Assembly (NCBI GenBank): GCA_013398055.1
Contig: VZRS01010693.1
Location: 360,867 to 424,866, forward strand
Length of the DNA: 64,000 bases
Source: Ifrita kowaldi
Lineage: Eukaryota; Chordata; Aves; Passeriformes; Cinclosomatidae
Direction of reading: 5' to 3'
Part shown: positions 1 to 10,379 of the stretch, in pieces
How positions within the stretch are numbered: the stretch's first letter is position 1
Layout: each line of letters begins with the position of its first letter
Translations under genes and position numbers: made by a program
The notes under the pieces: model-generated
What the model saw: the letters and a program-made list of their open reading frames with translations, nothing else
Told to the model about the DNA's origin: nothing
Database searches by the model: none

Positions 1-2935
1 GGGTTTAGATAAAGCTAGGAATGTTTTTCTAAGAGTTTCATAAAGGGCTTGTGATGGATTCTTGAACAAAGAAAATCATATATTTCTCTGCAGTAAAGGT
101 GAGATATGAAATGACATTCAAGGGCAAAAATCCTGTCATGTAACCTCTTGACAGATGAAAAGAAAGCTACAAAGCAGTGAAAACAACAGTTGGTAAAATA
201 TGCCATGTAGCCAGGTTTTCTCATCACAGAAAAAAAGCCCAAATACACAGCTTGGGATATAGGTCTGGGATTGTAAACCTATTTGGGTGACAATATTATT
301 CAAGATAAAAATGTTATAGATGTTCTTCTTTCAAGAAACATTTAAAGGGATTCTTTAGCAAATAAGAAACAGAGATGTTAGAAAGGATATGGTGGCCAAA
401 AAAAGAGGCCAATGCTTCCATAGAGGATGGAAAACAGATAATGGGTAGGTCATTACCAATGATACTTTGGACGCAGTGCAGGGACTGAACTTGTTGAGTC
501 CCTGCTTTTGCCTTGATCTGTGATCAAAATTAGTTCCTGCAGGCCTTCTGCTGACATGGCTCACCTTCTGTTTCAGCCTGGCTTGTACACTCCAGCTGGA
601 GTGTGATGGAGAGGTTGGAGACTTTCACTCTTTCGTTTGTCCATCTGGTCCTGCAGGCAGCTTACCAAGGAAGTTAGAAGACCCTCATAGGACTCATATG
701 CAGGCATGACTGACCCCAGAATCTTACCTAGCATCATCAAGTGACATTGAAATAGCAGAAGAATGCTTAGAGAATGGGCAATTTCCCTGACTTCTGAAAC
801 ACTTCTCCTGATAGTAGGAGTTAATAGTTTTCAGCTGGTCATCCTCTTAAAATGTCACTGCAGTTATTTTACCTGTTGCTTAGAAGATATGCCCACAAAG
901 CTGCTGCCATGATAAGGAATATTACCCTTTTAAAAATCTGGATATTACAATAGTAATCCTCTATACTGTTATTTCTGAGCATTATCAGAGAACTTCAAAC
1001 ATCATCATACAGACCTGAGCAATGATGGAGCCTCTGTTGCTCCCAGCTCGTACTGAGACCCTTGCAGGTGACATCTGTGACTGCAGAGGGCAGAGGCAAA
1101 GTCAATGTCCTTCCTGTGGTACAGGAATCTGTGCATACAACCACCCACGTAGGACCCTGGCACTACCCTATGTAAGCATACATCATCCCTAAAAGAGAAG
1201 GAGGAGTTCTGCATGTGCAGGATTGAGTGTGTTATTTCATCAAGAGAGGCAATAATAATTGTAAAATGCAGAAAGAGATTACCGCAGGTTTAGATCTTGT
1301 TTTCTCAGGAAATAAATGTGTACCTGCCTTTAATTGCAATTATAACAATTATGTATGTTCATGATATGTTTCTTTCATGGTCTGTGATAAAGCATATATT
1401 CTTCCATATAGTCTGAGACTATACTGTAATGTGTAGGCCACTTCAGTATTATGCACAGGCAATATTATGCATATGCATATGCTTATGCATATTAAAACAT
1501 TGGTGTTGGGAAATGGGGATAGCTTTTTTGATGACTGTGATACAGGGAACACCATTTAGAAAATGAGTTTAAGTGAGGCGGAGATGAAGTGGCAGTGTAC
1601 ACATGACTATTTCCCTCAGCAGAAGTACTTGGCATGCCTGCATTTTTCAAAAGACAAAATCATGTTTGTCTTCCTTGAATGTGCATGCATTCCTGGATGT
1701 GGGGGATGGTTTTCTGTCCTTTTTCCCCTGGCCCCTAAGTGCAGTTGAGTTTGGATAATTTGGCCACAGCAGCTGAAGGATATGTTGCAGGGAGGGAGGA
1801 AGAACAGAGTTTGTATTTATTATTGTAAAAGCTCCTTTTTTATGTTAATTCCTTTAAAAAATATAATAGTACGTAGGGGTTACATTACAGGCCTGTTTCA
1901 CCAACACAAAGTATCTGTACTGGAGTAGCACATGCAAATGAAGCCAAAACAGAGAATCATTGTTTACTATAATTTGCTTCAGAAAAAAAGCAAAACTATT
2001 CTTGTTATAGTAAAGGAAACAAATGAAAAATTGCATTTTGACACTTTTCCTTAAAGAGCATTGGGGCTGAGGAAATGTCTTTATTTGGCTTAATAACTTT
2101 ATTTCTTCCCATTAACATTTTCTGCAGATTAACTGGTTAGCCATTAAACACAAACTCTACAAGCATTTAAGCATACACCTAATTGTGCTCATGGAAATGG
2201 GAATGCTTTCCTGAGCAAAATAGTTTTGGGTTCAAAGTAGGAATAGCTAAACTCCTTAAAGCAGCACTTTCAAAAACATTAGAATTAATTTAACCTTTCA
2301 CTCTTCTGAGTGTGATTTAATTGATTATTCACTTAATCATTCTTAAAACTTTTCATGCAACAATAAATGCTACCTAAGTGTTGTTTATCTAGTGATAATA
2401 TGTAAAAAATAGGAATATGCAAAGTATTGTGCATCTTCTGATTCTTATTACATTGGGGCTTTTTTACTTTCTTGTTCAAAACTATTTGCCTTTTCTTACT
2501 GTAAACCATGTGACTGTAGAGATCTTCTCTTAATCTGGTGGTATTTAGTGACTTAATAATGACAGAGGCCACCCTGACCCACTTTAAAACTACCCATTTT
2601 TTAAAAAATTAAATATACATTTATACTCACACACTCTTGCACATATAAAAACCAAGTTTCTAAATTCCAGGAAAATTAGTGCCATCAATTACACAAACTG
2701 GTATCCAAAAAGTTTCTGCTGGACAGGATGGTACCTTTGCGACATGTTTTGCAACAGACTTCAGCAAAGGCAGGGATTAAGAGTCGACAGATGAGGCTCA
2801 CCCCATTGAAATGTGACGCTCTGTAGCACACTCAAAGATTCTCTTCAAATACAGTCTGTTTTACACGTGGAGATCAGCATGTCTGTCTGTGATAGACCCC
2901 TTCCTTTTTGGGTACTTGCATTTCAAGAAGGGATC

Positions 2936-3075
2936 ATACAATCAGAGAATGGTTTGGGTTAGAAGGGACCTTAAACATCATCTAGTTCCAATCCCCCTGC
3001 CATGGACAGGGACCCCTTTGACTAGACCAAGTCACTCCGATACCTTGACCCTGGCTAGGCAGAACTTCCTCTGGA
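2936..3075 (-). mobile_element. CR1: CR1 LINE 3'-end fragment (antisense)
   Basis: The block beginning GAATGGTTTGGGTTAGAAGG and continuing through a GGGACCTTAAACATCATCTA-type segment and CCCCCTGCCATGGACAGGGA is the reverse complement of the characteristic 3' tail of chicken-repeat-1 (CR1) elements. It is 5'-truncated and diverged, and the open frames overlapping it are not genes. CR1 is the dominant LINE of birds and reptiles, which supports the avian/reptilian origin of the window. Confidence 0.9.
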
Positions 3076-3910
3076 GTCTGTAAGTGCAAACTCTCTAGGA
3101 AAGCCACATTCTTAATTAACTGAAACAAAATAAAGCACATGGTGCAGCTCTTACACAAGTAAAGATTTCTCAACTGGAAATGGCAGTAAGAGATTTATCT
3201 GCTTTGTGTAAAAGATGAATTGTACAATACTATACAGCTCTTTTGAATGAAAAACATAGACAGAAGAAGAAACACTACCATTTTTTCCCATTTTTCCATT
3301 TTTTCTGGGAGCAAACAGAATTTACCTCTGACTCTATCTGACATTTATCATTTGTACCCTCCTCTGTACAACACCAAGTAAAGGATAAGGTTGGTGAATT
3401 TTAAACATTCTGTTAGCAAGACCTAGTAATCCATTGCTATCATGATAACTCTAATCATCCAGCACCCTACCTCTGCACTGAGCAGCCTGAAAAAGAGACA
3501 TCTGATATGATAAAAATAGTCCTTAGAAATTCCTGGGTTTTTGCCTTGCTGCTGCTGTCAGTGCAAATGTAGGCTGGAGTGACACCACCTTCCATTCTTC
3601 ACTCAGAGATATATCCAAGACGCTAGGGCGTGGCTCTTCCAAAAACTACCTCAGCATCTGCCTTGTTTGAACAGTTCACTAAATTTTGTAAAAAAATACA
3701 GCAAAAATATATACCTGTACTAAAAATGCCTAATGCAAAATGTTTGGGACTTAATCTGAGTGGTTTGTTTCCAAGTTAAAACTTTATCTGTACTTGGGAA
3801 GGGCTGCCAATACAGCTGATAACCACTAAATTTGTAGTTCAAGGGATATGATGTTTATAACTACAGTAGTAATTCACTAATATCAGTTTAGTCAGTTCTT
3901 TGAACAGAGA

Positions 3911-3971
3911 AATCTGTATTGGTAAACCAATACAGATTGGTTTTACCATATGGTCATTGGTATGACCATAT
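3911..3971. repeat. Two adjacent perfect short inverted repeats
   Basis: The first has 13-nt arms AATCTGTATTGGT (3911-3923) and ACCAATACAGATT (3926-3938) around a 2-nt spacer. The second has 10-nt arms ATATGGTCAT (3948-3957) and ATGACCATAT (3962-3971) around 4 nt. A third possible pairing, GGTAAACC with GGTTTTACC, links the two. They could form hairpins or cruciforms. Their origin (decayed transposon end versus chance) is unknown. Confidence 0.8.
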
Positions 3972-4009
3972 CTATGTAAGAGTCTTTGCAAGTATAACCA
4001 ACAATCAGA

Positions 4010-4089
4010 AATAAAACAAAAAACAAAACAAAGCAAAGCAAAATAAAATAAAATAAAATAAAATAAAATACAATAAAATAAAATAAAAT
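4010..4089. repeat. AAAAC/AAAGC/AAAAT pentanucleotide microsatellite
   Basis: Degenerate AAAAC and AAAGC units pass into a regular run of AAAAT units with one interruption (AATAC). It is a typical A-rich simple repeat, with a shadow open frame on the opposite strand. Confidence 0.95.
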
Positions 4090-6831
4090 GAGATCCCTTA
4101 CCATCAAGCTAAGCCTGCAAAACTTCTGAGTATATGCCAGGACTTGGAAAAGCATGTGCATTTGAAGAATAAAAAAATAGGCTTTGAAGTGGGGAACACT
4201 CAGTGAAGATGAATAGGCTGAGGTCACAACTCTACATGTTTTATTATTTTAGTCCATCTGACTTGCTGAACAAACAAGGCAGCCAAGTGCTGATTTACAG
4301 AGGGAAGGTTGTCTTCCTGACCAATAAGGACCAAATGTTTTGTTTTGAGAAACAGAATCAGATTCTATGGTACATAAAATCCTTGGAACCTGCTGCTGAT
4401 TTCCTGCCTTCAGTAATTTCTTCTTGCAGCTGGCAGAAGCTTAAAACAGTAAAATCAAGTTTAGGAAACTTCCCACAGCACTGTCTTCCTAATGCTGAGT
4501 ACGACAGAGTTGTAAAACATGACACAGAGAAAATGAGTCATTGAATCTGATTTCTTTTTTAATCTAACAGGTTTTCAAATAAACTTCATTAAAGTCATTC
4601 TCTTGCATTTTACTAAAATCTTAGTTAAGGGTCAGCTACAGGTGGGAAACTGGGTCCAGCTAAGTACAAACCAGGAGCTTTTATTAAAACATGGCAAACT
4701 GGCAAATCCAAATAAAGATTTCTGAACTCCACAATACAGAGCATTACAGAACTGCTTTGATAGCCATAACCGTCTTGCAAATGTGTGTTTTCATGGGAAT
4801 GTAATTTTAGCCAATGTCTCATGGCGGGGGAGGGGGGAGAGGACTCCAGCAAAGGTACTCTATAGAACCTTTGGGATAGGTAAGTCCACAAAGAGACTCT
4901 AGGCTTCAGTATTAGTCATGACAGATTCACAAAATACCAAAGACTTCCTAACCTGCCAAGAAGGAAAAAATTCTTTCATGCCTGCAGTTCTGCCCATTAT
5001 TATGTGCAATATCTTAACACAACTGCAGTACTCAGGGACCTACATTACAGGTAAGCCCAGTGAAGCGTGAGGACACAGATTTATCTTAGATGGAGAGTCT
5101 TGATTTATCAAATAAGTTAATAATTGCATCACCCTGTTGAATGGTGGATTGCTACTCTGCCCTGTTTGGAGAAAATATTTTCTACTGATTTCCTTTGATT
5201 GTTTTAGCCTTTGGTTTACTGGACATATGGGGATGATATAGCCTTGTGTCTTGCCTAGAAACAATGCCACCTATATCCATAGTTGAATAGTCACTGGAGC
5301 AGAGATTTGGCACTTTCTGTGTCTCTTGCAGGTCAAACACGACAAACACAGTACTGCAGGACAAAATTCTCCTCATCTATCTATGACCAAATTAATATTT
5401 AATTGTTTTATGCAAAATGACACAGGACAAGCAAGCTTCTTTTCAGAACAGCATGGGCTGTTCCAGATAGGGCTTCTCCGGGGAGAATAGCTTGGTTCAT
5501 ATCTCTTATGCCCAGTCTGGCAAAGTGTCCCATGCCCAAAATCAGTGTCCTAACTATTGAGCTCACAAAAGGGCTGAGCAGCTTTAGTTCCTACTTCAAA
5601 GAGAGTTTCCAGCTGAGAGTCGAAGTCAGAAGTACATGCCTTTCCCTGCACAATTAACCTTGGCTGAGTCTTGATGAACCTAAGTCAGTGACTAAGTTGT
5701 GCAGAACTGCACTTCGTTGGACTACAGCCTCATTTTATCTGCTTTATGTTTGCTGGGATTTGCTCTTGCTGTTTGGCATGATGTCCATGCTGTATTTGAA
5801 AAACAACACTTGCTCAAAGAAAATTAGAGAAAGCAAGTGGTCAGAGTTGAAAGGTTTTCTTGGAAGAAGTGTTTGTGTTTCTGGATACAGTGATCACTGT
5901 TCAACTGTTCAGATGATTTAAACCAAACAATTCAACATTAGTCACCAGTTCTATTACAAGACTCCTTGTATAAGCAATGCCTTCTCTAATATGGAGGCGT
6001 CTCAGAAAAGTAAAGCGAAATTAATTTGTGCTCAGCCCCCAAATCAGGGACCATTTCAGTCTTATTTTCAAGAGCTTAAAATGGTTTGGTTGCCGACTTG
6101 ACAAATCACATTTCAGTGAGAAAAGTTATCAAGGTGTTCTTCCTCTTCCACATGTGTTTCTAGAAGGAACAGTTCTTGTTATCATATGTTCTGAGTCATA
6201 ATAACAAACATTACTGGAAAGTTACAAATGTCCTTAAAAAAGAAAATTAAGTTTAGCTCACTTGTTTATCAGTCCTTTTCCAGAGAAAGGTACCAGGGCA
6301 GACATTATTTGAAACTCATATAGTACTTGATTTTTCAGCTGAAGATATTAACATTCATTAACTGGTCATTTGTACTGCCTTTGTTATCAAGTAAAGAATA
6401 AACAAATTCTAACAAAAATTCATCAAGAATTTGTGAACTGTTGTTTTAAGGTTGACAACACTGAAGTTTGTTATAAACATTACAAAAATGCTTTCATATA
6501 CCTATTATATGTTAACTATTTTAAACTTAAGCAGGCTAAGAAAGATTTTCATCTATCCAATGTAATTGCATGTTTTTTACTAACACACTCCTGTATGATT
6601 CTTAGTTAAATCTTACTAAATATAAAGTGACCAACCACGATTGGTGTATATTAAAGAAAAGTCAAATTTCTGTATTATACTTTGACATCAAATAAGAAGA
6701 AAAAAGGTAAGAAGTCTAAGAAATCTTTCAAAATGTAATGGGTTTCATTTTAATTGATCATTGTAATAGCACACCAGACGTAACAAAATTAAAAGGCTAT
6801 TAGTGATCATTGTTCCAAAAATGCACTTTAC

Positions 6832-6863
6832 TTCCATTAACTTACGTGATTTCAATGGAAGCA
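6832..6863. repeat. Short palindromic remnant of an old amniote repeat
   Basis: CTTCCATTAACTTACG followed by TGATTTCAATGGAAG resembles the CCATTGACTTCAATGG-type palindrome that recurs in ancient amniote interspersed repeats. It is short and diverged, so the call is tentative. Confidence 0.35.
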
Positions 6864-6885
6864 CATTTCAAGTACAGCTGTAAAT

Positions 6886-6915
6886 ATTTTTAATCTTTGT
6901 CTTTTTCTTTTACAG
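6886..6915 (+). other. AKAP6: 3' splice site (acceptor) of AKAP6 large exon
   Basis: A pyrimidine-rich tract (tttgtctttttcttttacag, ending at 6915) precedes an AG, and the frame downstream is open for more than 1100 codons. The first codons after the AG read E-P-L-N-V-I-D-P-S, which continues the AKAP6-like protein upstream of the first Met-like position. The exon therefore starts at 6916. The nominal start at 6943 is a TTG inside the exon, not an initiation codon. Confidence 0.85.
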
Positions 6916-9900
6916 GAGCCTCTAAATGTTATTGATCCCAGTTTGATGGATCTAAATGGTCCAAGTGAAGATGCACTAGAATGGGATGAAACTGACATAA
7001 GTAATAAGCTGATCAGTATTCACGAAGACTTAAGTGATCCTGATCAGGAGCTGAAGGATGATCTAAACCAGAAACCTGCTTCAGAAGAATGTGGTGATAA
7101 TGATGAGAATGAAGATGAAAGTATCAGTAATCGTGGAATTCCTCTTTATTGTCCCAACATTACTTCCCCTCCAAATCCTCACATCTATCAGGTCTATAGT
7201 CTTCATAATATTGAATTATCAGAAAAAAAACATATGCCTTTTTTGAAAAAAACATCCAGACTCTCCAATGTAATGCAGTCTAACATTTTAAACAAAAGTC
7301 TTAGTAAAGACTCATCATTTTCATCTACCAAATCCCTGCCAGATCTAATAGGAGGGACCACGTTGGCAAAACCATGTAACTACATGTATCAGAGTGGAAA
7401 CATAAGCAGGCATTCTGAGAGTGAGAGTGGGATAGTGAGTGAATGTGATACAGAAACTACTAATAATTCAGAAATATTTTTGCTAAATGATATTGAAAGC
7501 AGTCAGAGTAATCCTGAAATTGGGCATGTGGAAAGTCAAGTGGATGATCTAATAAAACCAAAACTAAAGCAAGATGAAGAAGATCATACTAGTCTTTCAG
7601 ATGATTTCCAATTGGCTCCTTCTGCATGTTGTGGAAGTGAAAATGATGAGGATTTGGACAGCATTACCGTGTCTAACCCTGGCTGTCTAGAAGAATTGCA
7701 AGGAAAACATGATGTGTTTACATTTTATGATTACTCATATCTTCAAGGCTCCAAATTCAAATTACCAGAGATAATGAAACAATCTCAGATTGAAAAAACA
7801 CATACAGAGGGTAGTTTGTTTAATGACTTTTGTTTTGACAAAATACCTGGCAAATCTGAACATAAGTCTGGAGAGTCACAACCAGATGGGTTTATTCATG
7901 ATCATACTCTGGCAAATATCTGTGGAGAATCAGATCCCAATTCCTGCAAATCCACGGATACTGTAAGAAAATTACCTGTTACAGAGAATATAAGACAGGT
8001 TTCAGCTTTATCTCATAGTTCTTCTTTAGAATCTCTGTCTGTAGTAGGTGATTTGTTCAGCTCAGGTATTTTTAAAAGTGGAGATGGTCTTCAGCGTAGC
8101 GCCTCTTTGGAGAGCTGGCTGACTTCCTACAAAAGCAATGAAGATCTTTTTAGTCATCATGGCTCTGGAGACATAAGTGCAAGCAGTGATTCTGTTGGAG
8201 AGCTCAGTAAAAGGACATTAGATCTTTTGAACCGCTTAGAGAATATCCAGAGTCCTTCAGATCAAAAAATAAAGCGAAGCATCTCTGATATAACACTCCA
8301 AAGTAGCTCTCAAAAAATGTCTTTTACTGGACAGATGTCTCTAGATATTGCATCTTCAATCAATGAAGATTCAGCAGCTTCTCTCACTGAACTCAGCAGC
8401 AGTGAGGATCTTTCCCTCTGCTCTGAAGACATTGTACTACACAGAAATAAAATACCAGATTCAAATGCATCATTTAGAAAACATCTTAATAGATCTGTAG
8501 CTGATGAGAGTGATGTCAATGTCAGCATGATTGTTAATGTCTCCTGCACTTCTGCTTGTACTGATGACGAAGATGACAGTGATTTGCTTTCAAGTTCCAC
8601 CCTTACCTTAACTGAGGAAGAGCTAGGTATCAAAGATGAAGATGACGACTCCAGTATAGCAACTGATGAGGATATTTATGAAGAATGCAATTTAATTTCA
8701 GGACTTGATTATATAAAAAACGAACTCCAAACCTGGATTAGGCCAAAATTTTCCTTGACAAGGGAGAAGAGAAAAAGTAACCTCAGTGATGAAATTCAGC
8801 GCAGTAAAGAAGTTAGTAATGAGACATCAAAAGCCACAGACACATTAAGCATTGAAACACTATTGAATGGTTCAGTACAGAAAATACCAGAAAATAATGG
8901 CAATAGTAGGAATATACCATGTGATCGTGAAAAAGGGACAAAGAGTCACCCAATGAAAGACATCTCTCAGGTTGTGAAGGATCAACTTGTGGATGATATG
9001 GAGAATGGCAATGTCGAAAATACTCTTGGCAGTCAAAAGGAAGGTCTTGTTAAAGTAGCAGCAACCCCCAAAACTCCTGCACCACTTGACGTCAGAGAAG
9101 CTGAAAATGAATGTGGTATCTGTGAAGCATTTACAGATAGTTCAGATGACTCACATATGGACGGCAAGGAGACTGTTCTCTCCTCAACTGGATCCAGAAG
9201 CTCTCCAAGAGAATGTCCAAGTCATCTTCAGCCTGATCATCACTCTGTTGCTTCCTCTCCTGCAAAAAAGCCTTGCCTTGAATCTTCCTCAGAAATTAAT
9301 TCTGTAGGTGTACAGGATACAGCTTTACAGCCATCCTTACCTAATGGTCAACAACATAGAATAAACATTACTGAAAAAATTCCTGATTGCTATGCAGCCT
9401 TGAAATCCAGTGAAGCAGAATGCAACTCATCAGCCAACGGTCTTGATTTGTGCTGTAACTGTGAATCTGCTGATTTTGATAAAAAAACCATGGAAGATGG
9501 CTCAGTACACAATTTTGTGAGGGAGATAATAGACATGGCATCAACAGCTTTGAAAAGTAAGTCACAACCAGAATGCGAGTCATCTGCTCCAGCTTCATTA
9601 GCACAGATCAAGGAAAAAGTGTTAGAACACTCTCACAGACCCATCCAGCTAAGAAAAGGGGACTTCTATTCTTATCTTTCACTTTCTTCTCATGATAGTG
9701 ACTGTGGAGAGGTAATCAAATACATAGAGGAAAAGAGCAGCACTCCTGTGCCACTGGATTTCACAGATGAGAGAGAAAATATTGAATGCTTCTTTGAAGC
9801 CTGTCCTGAGGAAGAACGGGTTGAGCAGCAGCAGCAGTCTATTTCTAATGGTTCTTCTGAAGCACAAGTAGAGCAGCAGCAACCTATTTCTAACCCTATT

Positions 9901-10338
9901 TCTGAAACATCTGCAGAATCACCAGGTGAAGTGGCTCCAGAGTCATTAGAAGTTAAAACTTCTTCTGAAGGTAGGGATTTATCTTTCTTATGTGGGGATG
10001 GCAATGACATAAATATTCCAAATACTAACAAACAACGTGCATCAAGCAGTTTGAAAAATGCTGATGATGATTTGCTGTTTTCAGATGGACAAACTGAAAA
10101 TTTGGAAAAGAATTCTCCAGAGATTACCACTACAGAGAATAGTGCAGGAAAATCACCTGGAACAGCGGAGAAAAAAGGATGTGTTGCTGCTTCTGAAGAG
10201 GCTTCAGCTACGGAGTTTCAGATAAAACCTGGCCATTCACAGAAAAAGGATGTTTTGCATCAGAACAGAAAAACTCTTACTTGTGAAGAAAATCTCCTGA
10301 AACTTCATAAGGAAAGACATATAAATATGCACAGATAG
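6916..10338 (+). CDS. AKAP6: A-kinase anchoring protein 6 (mAKAP), C-terminal coding exon (partial gene)
   Basis: The exon is one continuous open frame of 1140 codons plus TAG stop, entered in frame from a splice acceptor (first residues EPLNVIDPSLMDLNGPSE). AKAP6 is a scaffold at the nuclear envelope of muscle and neurons that assembles PKA, PDE4D3, phosphatases and calcium-release components; its spectrin-like repeats lie upstream of this window. Identification rests on the overall C-terminal sequence and the RII-anchoring helix FVREIIDMASTALKSK encoded at 9514-9561. About 270 residues follow the helix, close to my recollection of about 250 in the human protein. The chain is acidic and serine-rich, with an Asp/Glu cluster at about 8559-8690, a conserved-looking segment GLDYIKNELQTWIRP at about 8701-8745 and Gln runs at 9823-9906. 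There is no signal peptide or membrane segment. It appears intact; mostly disordered sequence is expected outside the helix. Confidence 0.93.
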   Translation, partial: EPLNVIDPSLMDLNGPSEDALEWDETDISNKLISIHEDLSDPDQELKDDLNQKPASEECGDNDENEDESISNRGIPLYCPNITSPPNPHIYQVYSLHNIELSEKKHMPFLKKTSRLSNVMQSNILNKSLSKDSSFSSTKSLPDLIGGTTLAKPCNYMYQSGNISRHSESESGIVSECDTETTNNSEIFLLNDIESSQSNPEIGHVESQVDDLIKPKLKQDEEDHTSLSDDFQLAPSACCGSENDEDLDSITVSNPGCLEELQGKHDVFTFYDYSYLQGSKFKLPEIMKQSQIEKTHTEGSLFNDFCFDKIPGKSEHKSGESQPDGFIHDHTLANICGESDPNSCKSTDTVRKLPVTENIRQVSALSHSSSLESLSVVGDLFSSGIFKSGDGLQRSASLESWLTSYKSNEDLFSHHGSGDISASSDSVGELSKRTLDLLNRLENIQSPSDQKIKRSISDITLQSSSQKMSFTGQMSLDIASSINEDSAASLTELSSSEDLSLCSEDIVLHRNKIPDSNASFRKHLNRSVADESDVNVSMIVNVSCTSACTDDEDDSDLLSSSTLTLTEEELGIKDEDDDSSIATDEDIYEECNLISGLDYIKNELQTWIRPKFSLTREKRKSNLSDEIQRSKEVSNETSKATDTLSIETLLNGSVQKIPENNGNSRNIPCDREKGTKSHPMKDISQVVKDQLVDDMENGNVENTLGSQKEGLVKVAATPKTPAPLDVREAENECGICEAFTDSSDDSHMDGKETVLSSTGSRSSPRECPSHLQPDHHSVASSPAKKPCLESSSEINSVGVQDTALQPSLPNGQQHRINITEKIPDCYAALKSSEAECNSSANGLDLCCNCESADFDKKTMEDGSVHNFVREIIDMASTALKSKSQPECESSAPASLAQIKEKVLEHSHRPIQLRKGDFYSYLSLSSHDSDCGEVIKYIEEKSSTPVPLDFTDERENIECFFEACPEEERVEQQQQSISNGSSEAQVEQQQPISNPISETSAESPGEVAPESLEVKTSSEGRDLSFLCGDGNDINIPNTNKQRASSSLKNADDDLLFSDGQTENLEKNSPEITTTENSAGKSPGTAEKKGCVAASEEASATEFQIKPGHSQKKDVLHQNRKTLTCEENLLKLHKERHINMHR
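9514..9561 (+). other. AKAP6: PKA regulatory-subunit (RII) anchoring helix of AKAP6
   Basis: The 16 residues FVREIIDMASTALKSK form an amphipathic helix, with V, I/I, M/A, A and L spaced to give one hydrophobic face. This is the known arrangement by which AKAPs dock the RII dimerisation/docking domain. Sequence and position near the C terminus match the mAKAP anchoring site as I remember it. No helix-breaking proline lies inside the segment. Confidence 0.85.
9823..9906 (+). repeat. AKAP6: Imperfect tandem Gln-rich repeat inside AKAP6 coding sequence
   Basis: CAG-rich codons encode two related units, VEQQQQSISNGSSEAQ followed by VEQQQPISNPISE. The pattern VEQQQ-x-IS-N is repeated with a 16-17-residue period, suggesting a small in-frame tandem duplication with CAG slippage. 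It lies C-terminal to the RII helix in a region expected to be disordered. Confidence 0.7.
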
Positions 10339-10379
10339 AATGTAATCCTCTCCAGGCACATAGATTATTCTAAAAACAG
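10339..10379 (+). other. AKAP6: AKAP6 3'UTR start and probable 5' splice site
   Basis: After the TAG stop, 41 nt of non-coding sequence lead to AAACAG|GTATGT (junction 10379/10380), a near-consensus donor. If used, the exon ends at 10379 and the 3'UTR continues in a downstream exon. The alternative is that transcription simply continues through this region as one long 3'UTR. The choice cannot be made without transcripts. Confidence 0.55.

Larger units (their letters stand above)
1..6915 (+). other. AKAP6: AKAP6 intron (3' part) upstream of the large C-terminal exon
   Basis: The sequence is AT-rich and broken by stops in all frames, with no recognisable coding exon. It ends in a good 3' splice site directly before the AKAP6 coding exon, so it is read as the 3' portion of the preceding intron. 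It contains one CR1 LINE fragment (about 2936-3075), a pair of perfect short inverted repeats (3911-3971), an AAAAT-type microsatellite (4010-4089), an Oct-like palindromic motif cluster (1467-1494) and a short old-repeat palindrome (6832-6863). All short open frames here look random. Confidence 0.85.

Noticed and set aside
6943..6948. TTG/ATG at 6943-6948 as a translation start for a 1131-residue protein
   Set aside because: The frame stays open upstream to a clear 3' splice site at 6915, and the upstream codons continue the AKAP6-like sequence. This is an internal exon, not a gene start.
8310..8633. 107-codon minus-strand frame inside the AKAP6 exon
   Set aside because: Antisense shadow of the serine-rich AKAP6 coding sequence.
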